Shown one piece after another: positions 33,922-39,485 of a stretch of 39,485 bases of DNA (within the stretch, counting starts at the first letter, position 1; the number at the start of each line of letters is the position of its first letter). A program made the translations under genes and the position numbers. A model generated the notes under the pieces. It was not told the origin of the DNA. It saw nothing but the letters and a program-made list of their open reading frames with translations, and did no database searches. Origin of the DNA: Candidatus Peregrinibacteria bacterium GW2011_GWA2_33_10 (lineage in GTDB: Bacteria; Patescibacteriota; Gracilibacteria; UBA1369; GWC2-33-13); the NCBI GenBank assembly GCA_000989565.1, contig LBOO01000020.1:1-39485 (forward strand), given 5' to 3'.

Positions 33922-36804
33922 TTATGCTGCTTGGGCGGTGATTTCTTCTATGTATGGTTTTAGCATTTGAGCCGTATGTTTATCTTTTTCAGCCATGTAT
34001 AGTGTTGAAAGGCGGACTTTTTTATCTTCGTCATTTCTTTCGCTTTCTTTTATTTGACCGAATCTTGCTCCTCGGTTGTTTTGCGCCAGATGTAAGCGGC
34101 AGTTTTCTATTCCGTGTTTTTTGCCTTCTTCTTCAAAATCTATGATTTTAATGAATGGTTTTAATTCTTCAGGAATATCAAGGTTAAATTGTTCCGAGCA
34201 GTTTGCGGCGTTTGCTATGAGTTTGCCGTTAAAGCCTTCGTTGTCTGAAATTCGGTTGTCTTGTATTTTGAAATTATCTGATAGTTGTGGTATTTGCACA
34301 CCAAAACATGATTGTTTTCTTTCTCTGATAATTCGAAAAAAGTGTAATCCTTGAGATGGTTCTTTGTTTCCGTCCATCATTTCAACAAAACCAGCGGCAT
34401 TTGTAAAATCACCATTTTTTATGTTCATACCTTTCTCCGTGTGTGAACCGGAGTTAGTCTCAACGTCGTTAACACCAAAACGTCGCGGATTTGCTATGAA
34501 ATAATCTCCTTTTTGCATTTGTTTATCAAATTTTTCCAAATATAAATGTAATTTGTCGAGTATTCTGAAGTCTGTTTTTTGGTAAATAATAGGATCTATA
34601 AAAAATAAATATCGGATATTTTTTTGCGGTCTTGAACTTAAGCAATTTCTTGTTTGGAACAAATAGTGTTTTTCAGGAATATTTTCAGGGACAACGCAAG
34701 CTCCAGCTCCTTCCGGCTCTATTTGAGGTCGGCATTGAATTATGCGAATTTTTAATTTGCCTCTTTCATCAAAGCGACAAGTGTATTCGATATCCACGTC
34801 CATTCCATAATAATATTTTAACTTTTTTAATATATATTTTAAATAATTGGCCAGTTTTTCTTTTAAGATATGCTTAAAATCTATTTTTGCGCACTTTAAA
34901 TATTTTTCCTCTACTCTAAGAACGTTAAAGCGTCCTTCCCATCCCGGCTGAGTGCATTTTAAAAGTTGTATTGCTGCGGTGGTTTGTTGTTGAGGATTCA
35001 TTTTATTAATAAAATCATCCAATGCCACTTCTTCAAGCTTGCCGTTTTTTATGTTCATTGCTGTAATTTTGGATTGATGTTTGGTGTTTTTATCGTCAGG
35101 GCAATCAGTAGGTTTTGATAAGACGCATGGGTAGCCGCCTACTTCCACGGCTCTTTTTAAATCTCCCATGACAAGTGTAGTTCCTCCATCTTCTTGAGGA
35201 GGACCGAAGCTTTCCGCGGCAAAGCTTTCCGCGACTCCTCCAAATAGAGGACAGAAATAGTCTCCGTAAAGGTCGCCGTTAGTTTTTTGGATTAAAACAC
35301 TCATTTCTTCGTCGTACGATATTAGTCCATGTTCGCGTCTGTAATTGTAAGCTTTTTTGCTGTATACGCAGGACCAAACATTTTTTATGCTTTCAAAAAA
35401 GGAGAGTAAAGATTCAATTGCGCTATTTATATTTTTTATTTCCGGAGGTAAATATGCCTTAATAAATTCAATAAAGTCTTTGTTTAGTACGTTAGGGTTT
35501 TTTTGGGACATGTTCTCATAAATATCTTCAAGTTCGTTTTCATTATATGCTTGGCCGATTTTTAAATTTTGAGGCATTAAGAAGTCGATACTATCGTGAA
35601 TGCCCGCGAATGATGCTTTTCCATCTTCCAAGTGGCTGGAAGAACGAATTTTTAAGCTAATTGTTTCGGATTTGAAAAACTCAACCCACATTTCAAATAA
35701 TCTTCTTTTTATGTAGTCCGGTAAATCCACGGATCTAAATCTGTTTCTGACTTCCGCCAATTGTTCATCTTCATTTTTGCTGTCAGGAGTTGATCCATTT
35801 TCATATCGGTATTTTTCTACAATTAAATCATTAATTTCCGGATTTTTAGTTGTGAAATCTTCGAAAACTTTTGACCCTATGCAGTAACTTTCCGTTTCTT
35901 CAAAAATTTCATCTATTCCTTGGTATTCTTCTTTAAATATTTCATAAGCGAGTTCCTCTTTTTTTCTAGGGTCGGCACTTTTTATTCTGGGATCTTCGGC
36001 GTATATTTCTTTAGCAAAAGACCGATCATAATTTTTATCTTTTAAACGCATTAATGCTTGGCTTAGGAAATAACCCGCGGCTTTTCCACCTATTAAACCT
36101 TCGCTTAGGGCTCCTTTTGTGTTTTTAATTATTGTTTGAAAATCAGCATATTTTAAGGCTTTTTTGGCAATCGCGATTCTGTAGGGGTCTTCTGATATAA
36201 ATCTTCTTATGAGATGTTCCAGCGCCCCATGTTTAAGTTTGTTATAATTGGGATTGTTGTTTGTTTCTTCTAAGGCAAGTATTTTCAGTAAAGTGTGCGT
36301 TGGTGTTTTTTGATGGGGAGCTTTTATAATTTTACCTTCGGCGTTTTCTCCTTCAAAAAATTCTTTCGGGTCAGGAGGAAATTCGGAATAATCTATTGTT
36401 TTGGCGTATGCATGACCTAAAACAGTATCGATTGCGCTTCTGCTAAGTTCACTTAATTTGCTTAAAGCTACTATTGTTTTCCAATTTTTAAGTTGTTCCC
36501 GGGCTTGAAGCGGGCTTAATTTTTCTGTGTTTCCATTGGCCTTTTCTAATTCCAGATAATAATTTTTATATTCTTCCCCCTGCTCTTCAAGTTCGTCAAC
36601 CTCTAGGATGCCGGTAGAATAAAATTTCCAGCGAATTTCATCTAGAAGTCGTTTTAGATTTTTTTCAGCCAAGGGTTCTTTTTGACAAACTTCTTGAATA
36701 AATTTAATTAATGGCTTTCCCTTTTTAGTAATGGCTTCAATTTTGTAAACATCAGGCAGATGTTTATTAAAAATCGTATAATTTGGGACGGAAGAAATGG
36801 ACAT
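33922..36804 (-). CDS. Large protein with a PEP/pyruvate-binding (PPDK-N-like) domain
   Basis: This 960-residue cytosolic protein contains, from about residue 385 to 715, an ATP-grasp-like domain of the PEP synthase/pyruvate phosphate dikinase N-terminal type. Signs are 'SLKIRSSSHLEDGKASFAGIHDS' near its start, 'VLIQKTNGDLYGDYFCPLFGGV' and 'LKIRIIQCRPQI' at its end, the usual boundary of that fold. The preceding 380 residues are helical and unknown. The last 240 residues do not show the phospho-histidine swivel motif or the PEP-binding barrel, so it cannot be a normal PEP synthase. Start is ATG 36804 behind a TTGACA promoter. ATP-dependent phosphotransfer on an unknown substrate is the most that can be inferred. 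Confidence 0.8.
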   Translation of the reverse strand: MSISSVPNYTIFNKHLPDVYKIEAITKKGKPLIKFIQEVCQKEPLAEKNLKRLLDEIRWKFYSTGILEVDELEEQGEEYKNYYLELEKANGNTEKLSPLQAREQLKNWKTIVALSKLSELSRSAIDTVLGHAYAKTIDYSEFPPDPKEFFEGENAEGKIIKAPHQKTPTHTLLKILALEETNNNPNYNKLKHGALEHLIRRFISEDPYRIAIAKKALKYADFQTIIKNTKGALSEGLIGGKAAGYFLSQALMRLKDKNYDRSFAKEIYAEDPRIKSADPRKKEELAYEIFKEEYQGIDEIFEETESYCIGSKVFEDFTTKNPEINDLIVEKYRYENGSTPDSKNEDEQLAEVRNRFRSVDLPDYIKRRLFEMWVEFFKSETISLKIRSSSHLEDGKASFAGIHDSIDFLMPQNLKIGQAYNENELEDIYENMSQKNPNVLNKDFIEFIKAYLPPEIKNINSAIESLLSFFESIKNVWSCVYSKKAYNYRREHGLISYDEEMSVLIQKTNGDLYGDYFCPLFGGVAESFAAESFGPPQEDGGTTLVMGDLKRAVEVGGYPCVLSKPTDCPDDKNTKHQSKITAMNIKNGKLEEVALDDFINKMNPQQQTTAAIQLLKCTQPGWEGRFNVLRVEEKYLKCAKIDFKHILKEKLANYLKYILKKLKYYYGMDVDIEYTCRFDERGKLKIRIIQCRPQIEPEGAGACVVPENIPEKHYLFQTRNCLSSRPQKNIRYLFFIDPIIYQKTDFRILDKLHLYLEKFDKQMQKGDYFIANPRRFGVNDVETNSGSHTEKGMNIKNGDFTNAAGFVEMMDGNKEPSQGLHFFRIIRERKQSCFGVQIPQLSDNFKIQDNRISDNEGFNGKLIANAANCSEQFNLDIPEELKPFIKIIDFEEEGKKHGIENCRLHLAQNNRGARFGQIKESERNDEDKKVRLSTLYMAEKDKHTAQMLKPYIEEITAQAA

Positions 36805-36829
36805 AAGGGAAATAAAAATTTTTGCCCCT

Positions 36830-36858
36830 AATTTAAAAGAAAGTATGAAGTGTTGTCA
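36830..36858 (-). promoter_or_regulatory. Promoter of the PEP/pyruvate-binding protein gene
   Basis: A consensus TTGACA (36858-36853) followed after 17 nt by TAAATT (36835-36830), or after 16 nt by TTAAAT. It lies 26 bp before the ATG. Confidence 0.6.
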
Positions 36859-36878
36859 AGTTTTCTGGGCAGAATTTT

Positions 36879-38285
36879 TTACTCTTCACTTATTGCTGTA
36901 ATTGTCCAAAAATATACTAAAATTGGGGAGAAGAGTAGGCTGTTGACGAAAAAGGAGTGAATTAAGAGGCCGGAAATCGCGCAGAGGAAACCTAAAGAAA
37001 GGCCTTTTTTGAAATTCGTTGTTTTGGGGGAGCGCCAGGTTTTATAATTTGTGATTATTATTTTTAGATAAATTATGAGATAGAAAATTATACCGATTAT
37101 GCCTGTGGTCATAAAAATTGTGAGAAGGCTTGAATCCGCGCCGGAGGCGTGATGAACCGTCGTTGAGGGGATGATGCCTTCTTCGTGTTGGACGTATTTT
37201 AGGGTGTTAAAGCCGGTTCCAAGGATTGGATATTTTTGAATAATTTTTTGGCTGTTTTGCCATGATTCTAAGCGCATTTGGGCTGTGGGATCGAGAATTT
37301 CGGTGCCGGAGCTTAAAAGCGCTTTGGCGCTGTTATAAAAATCAAAAATTCTTTCTTGGGCGCGGGAGGAAAATGAGGTGAAAATAACTAAGGCAAGCGT
37401 GCCGATGATTATTAATTGTCTTGATTTGATTAATCCCAAAATGAAGAAAGAAACCGCAAACGCGAGGTACGCGCTGCGGGAATAGGTTAGAAATAATGCG
37501 CCGAGTAAGATTCCTGCGATTATTATATAAAAGAGTTTTTTTGATTTTTCTTTTTCGTATAAATAAAGACCACCAATTATACTTAAGATAAAGGCAAAAA
37601 ATCCGCCTATAAAATTGGGATCGAACCAGGTTGACAGGAGGCGATATTGGTGAGGGTCCCAGCCGAATTTTGCTGACATTTCAGAGAAATCAGGGAAGAA
37701 AATGAACTGCAAATATCCTAAAATCGCTAAAAGAAGGCCGGAAATTAATATTATTGTAAGGAGTTTTTTTTGTTTTGAAGGAAATTGCAGGGTTAGATAA
37801 TAGAGAAAAAAATATGATATAAATCGAATCAAATAAGAAAAACTTACGATTATTTCGGAATTGTCGTTTAAATTTTTAGAGCCATTGAAAAATGAAATAA
37901 AAGCCCAAAGTGTAAATAATATGAAAGGAAATAATAATTTGGGTTTTGGTAATTCTTTTTTGTAAATTATTTGTCTTAATCCCCAGATTATAATTAGAAA
38001 TGGTAGAAATATGTCGTTAATGAGAAAGCCGTTTTCCGGTCCTAAAGGGACGCGGGCAAGTTCACCGAAGATGGTGAAGGTGATTGTGAGGATTAGGCCG
38101 TAGTAAGGGGCACGGAAGAGGAGTAAAGTACTGGTCGCGGCAAGAATTAAAAAAAGTAGAAGAGGTTTTGATATTACTAAAATTAAAGAGAGAGCAAGAA
38201 TTATTGTTACGATTAGAGTAGCTCGTAATCCGTAATCAGTAATTCGTAATTCGTAATTGAAATTTTTTATAATATTTTTAAACAT
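36879..38285 (-). CDS. O-antigen ligase/polymerase-like membrane protein
   Basis: The 468-residue protein has about ten to twelve membrane helices and the large loop of the Wzy_C/O-antigen ligase family. 'RLLSTWFDPNFIGGFFAFILS', 'LTYSRSAYLAFAVSF' and 'PILGTGFNTLKYVQ' are conserved spots of that family; the last precedes a loop with 'VHHASGADSSLLTIFMTTG'. It would join or polymerise surface glycans on the outer face of the membrane. The N-terminal residues 9-21 ('NYELRIT-DYGLRA') come from a heptanucleotide repeat, so the true start may be downstream. The start overlaps the end of the rdgB-like gene by 8 bp. Confidence 0.88.
   Translation of the reverse strand: MFKNIIKNFNYELRITDYGLRATLIVTIILALSLILVISKPLLLFLILAATSTLLLFRAPYYGLILTITFTIFGELARVPLGPENGFLINDIFLPFLIIIWGLRQIIYKKELPKPKLLFPFILFTLWAFISFFNGSKNLNDNSEIIVSFSYLIRFISYFFLYYLTLQFPSKQKKLLTIILISGLLLAILGYLQFIFFPDFSEMSAKFGWDPHQYRLLSTWFDPNFIGGFFAFILSIIGGLYLYEKEKSKKLFYIIIAGILLGALFLTYSRSAYLAFAVSFFILGLIKSRQLIIIGTLALVIFTSFSSRAQERIFDFYNSAKALLSSGTEILDPTAQMRLESWQNSQKIIQKYPILGTGFNTLKYVQHEEGIIPSTTVHHASGADSSLLTIFMTTGIIGIIFYLIIYLKIIITNYKTWRSPKTTNFKKGLSLGFLCAISGLLIHSFFVNSLLFSPILVYFWTITAISEE
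38225..38259. repeat. Heptanucleotide repeat inside the ligase-like gene
   Basis: Five units on the plus strand: GTAATCC, GTAATCA, GTAATTC, GTAATTC, GTAATTG. As three units equal seven codons, the minus-strand protein shows a seven-residue echo (NYELRIT, DYGLRAT). Confidence 0.8.
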
Positions 38286-38889
38286 TTTTTTTGTGATATT
38301 GTTGGAGCCATGTTTTTAAAGTGTGGAAGGCTTTGCCGCGGTGGGAGATTTGGTTTTTTTCTTGGGGGGTGAGGCTTGAATATACTTTGTCAAATCCGTC
38401 CGGTCGGAAGCAGGAACTTAAGGGAATTCCGGGGATTATTTTGGCTTTTAGTTCTCGTTCTATTTGTCCAAGAGTTTCGCCGTGGAATGTTTTTAAAGTT
38501 TTTCCGTCATAAAAACAGGCGCAGCAGATGAACAGGGCTTTTCTTTGCGAGGGCTCGGTAAAGGTGCTTATTTTGTTTAAAAAATAATTTAACCATTCTT
38601 GGTCCGTGGCTTGTTCTCCGGCACCCCAACGTCTTGTATTTACTCCCAGTTCGTTTTTCAGGGCTTCGACTATTATTCCTGAATCATCAGTAATGACAGG
38701 GATTTTTGATTTTTCATAAAAATAGCGGGCTTTTAAAATTGCATTCTGCTCATAAGTCGAGCCGGTTTCTTCAGGATTTTCCGTAATATTTAATTCTTTT
38801 GGGTAAAGAAAAGGGAATGGAAGTTCATTTAACGCTTCTTTTATTTCTTGAAATTTTCCATAATTTCCTGTGCCGATTAAAATTTGCAT
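38278..38889 (-). CDS. rdgB: RdgB/HAM1-type non-canonical purine NTP pyrophosphatase
   Basis: Enzymes of this family cleave ITP, dITP and XTP to the monophosphate, keeping them out of nucleic acids. The 203-residue protein opens with 'ILIGTGNYGKFQEIKEAL' (family: S/T-x-N-x-x-K-x-x-E), then 'PVITDDSGIIVEAL' with the catalytic acidic residues, and ends with 'PGIPLSSCFRPDGFDKVY' and 'ISHRGKAFHTLKTWL', the family's 'SHRxxAxxxL' motif. In the first motif Gly stands where Asn-related residues are typical, a mild change. It starts at ATG 38889 and overlaps the ligase-like gene by 8 bp, so they share a transcript. Confidence 0.9.
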   Translation of the reverse strand: MQILIGTGNYGKFQEIKEALNELPFPFLYPKELNITENPEETGSTYEQNAILKARYFYEKSKIPVITDDSGIIVEALKNELGVNTRRWGAGEQATDQEWLNYFLNKISTFTEPSQRKALFICCACFYDGKTLKTFHGETLGQIERELKAKIIPGIPLSSCFRPDGFDKVYSSLTPQEKNQISHRGKAFHTLKTWLQQYHKKNV

Positions 38890-38951
38890 GATAAAAATTT
38901 TTATATGCTTGTGGGTATAAAATACAGGAAAATGGATTTAGGGAGCAAATT

Positions 38952-39293
38952 TTATTTTTCTATTTTTTGAATATCATAAGGTAAACCTTGGCTTGAAGAT
39001 ATAGTGTTTAAGGAGCATTCTAAAGAGCATCTTATTTCACGTGAGCATTGTTCGAGTACTTCATCTCTTGTGATTTTTCCTGCTAAAAATTTTTCTAAAT
39101 AATTTTTTGCAGTTGAGGCAATCATAGACGTGAAAAGATCTTCTGGTAATTTGAATCGGATTTGTGAACGAATATTTGTTGAGCTTTTTTGAATTATATT
39201 AGGATCTGTTATTTCAGGTTTTGAAGTTTTAGAAGGAATTTCATCTGCTGTTCTTTTCTCTTTTGTGAATATCTCAATAATATCTGCTGACAT
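38952..39293 (-). CDS. Small protein of unknown function
   Basis: The 113-residue protein starts at ATG 39293. The first 40 residues are polar and probably disordered. The rest ('IRFKLPEDLFTSMIASTAKNYLEKFLAGKITRDEVLEQCSREI') looks helical, with two Cys near residues 85 and 92. There is no membrane segment. I recognise no family. It lies 62 bp before rdgB on the same strand and next to a transposase remnant on the other side. Confidence 0.55.
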   Translation of the reverse strand: MSADIIEIFTKEKRTADEIPSKTSKPEITDPNIIQKSSTNIRSQIRFKLPEDLFTSMIASTAKNYLEKFLAGKITRDEVLEQCSREIRCSLECSLNTISSSQGLPYDIQKIEK

Positions 39294-39407
39294 AATATTG
39301 TGAGTTTATAGAATTTGCAGAGTGATTTTATGACATATGTATTAGGCTGTCAATGACTCGACGTGTAACCACTCACTGAGGTGGTGTGTCATCCCTGTAA
39401 AAGTCAA
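39294..39407. other. Terminal region of the insertion sequence at the right edge
   Basis: Between the unknown small gene and the transposase stop there are two short inverted repeats: ACCAC/GTGGT around 39368-39385, and GTCAAC/GTTGAC at 39403-39420, which overlaps the stop codon. The exact IS end cannot be fixed without the other terminus; near 39385-39390 is my best guess. Confidence 0.45.
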
Positions 39408-39485
39408 CTAATTCGTTGACAAATTTTCAAGAATTTTTTTTGGGGTCAGTCCATTCAAAGCTTGGTGAGGTCTTTCATAATTATA
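39408..39485 (-). CDS. C-terminal end of a DDE (IS3/IS481-type) transposase, cut by the window edge
   Basis: The 25 visible residues begin YNYERPHQALNGLTP and stop at TAG (39410-39408). 'YNxxRPHxALxxxTP' is the hallmark C-terminus of integrase-core transposases of the IS3 and IS481 groups. The gene continues beyond the right edge, so family and integrity cannot be told. Confidence 0.88.
   Translation of the reverse strand, partial: YNYERPHQALNGLTPKKILENLSTN

Overview
The window looks like a chromosomal piece of a low-GC bacterium of the Candidate Phyla Radiation (Patescibacteria) type. This is inferred from short intergenic spaces, genes mostly lacking a visible Shine-Dalgarno, a giant FN3/TSP3 surface protein, a large PEP/pyruvate-binding-domain protein, RNase J, and intergenic heptanucleotide repeats that also run into coding sequence. 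The genetic code is standard (TGA is a stop). I cannot place the phylum from sequence reading alone.

Layout. 3-4766 (+) is the 3' part of a giant cell-surface protein. 4756-13581 (-) is an amino-acid block: ilvD, then, after an orphan coding remnant on the other strand, a tight threonine operon transcribed leftward in the order thrA (aspartokinase/homoserine dehydrogenase), asd, a HAD-like protein, thrB, thrC. In front of thrA I see a complete attenuator of the thrL type: a good promoter, a 19-codon Thr/Ile-rich leader peptide, an antiterminator arm starting just after its stop codon, and an intrinsic terminator just before the thrA ATG. The 3' end of thrA seems to have lost about 100 nt. The HAD-like protein lacks its catalytic aspartate.

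13669-19071 holds core genes: ybeY (-), then infC (probable AUU start)-rpmI-rplT, rnj, and a 764-bp very AT-rich gap in front of dnaN. That gap has seven exact 9-mers of the form TGTGKAAAA/TTTTMCACA and is my candidate for oriC, although dnaA is not in the window. mfd follows dnaN, then ssrA (tmRNA), whose 3' half is textbook but whose 5' tRNA-like half I cannot find, and a multi-pass membrane protein ending at 24826.

24794-39293 is almost entirely on the minus strand: a small protein, an S41 protease, YmdB phosphodiesterase, a PcrA/UvrD helicase, and a copper cluster (csoR-copA-HMA/SafE-cupredoxin) with a likely CsoR operator over its promoter. Next come tRNA-Thr and tRNA-Tyr with their own promoter and terminator, the 960-aa PEP/pyruvate-binding protein, an O-antigen-ligase-like protein overlapping an RdgB/HAM1 nucleotidase, and an unknown small protein. 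The right edge cuts into a DDE transposase.

How the genes fit together: the thr operon turns aspartate into threonine through aspartyl phosphate, aspartate semialdehyde, homoserine and O-phosphohomoserine, and its leader could sense charged tRNA-Thr and tRNA-Ile. The copper cluster senses (CsoR), exports (CopA) and handles copper through membrane and exported carriers. The most interesting points are the thr attenuator in a putative CPR genome, the two apparent small deletions (thrA, ssrA), the oriC candidate and the heptamer repeat family.
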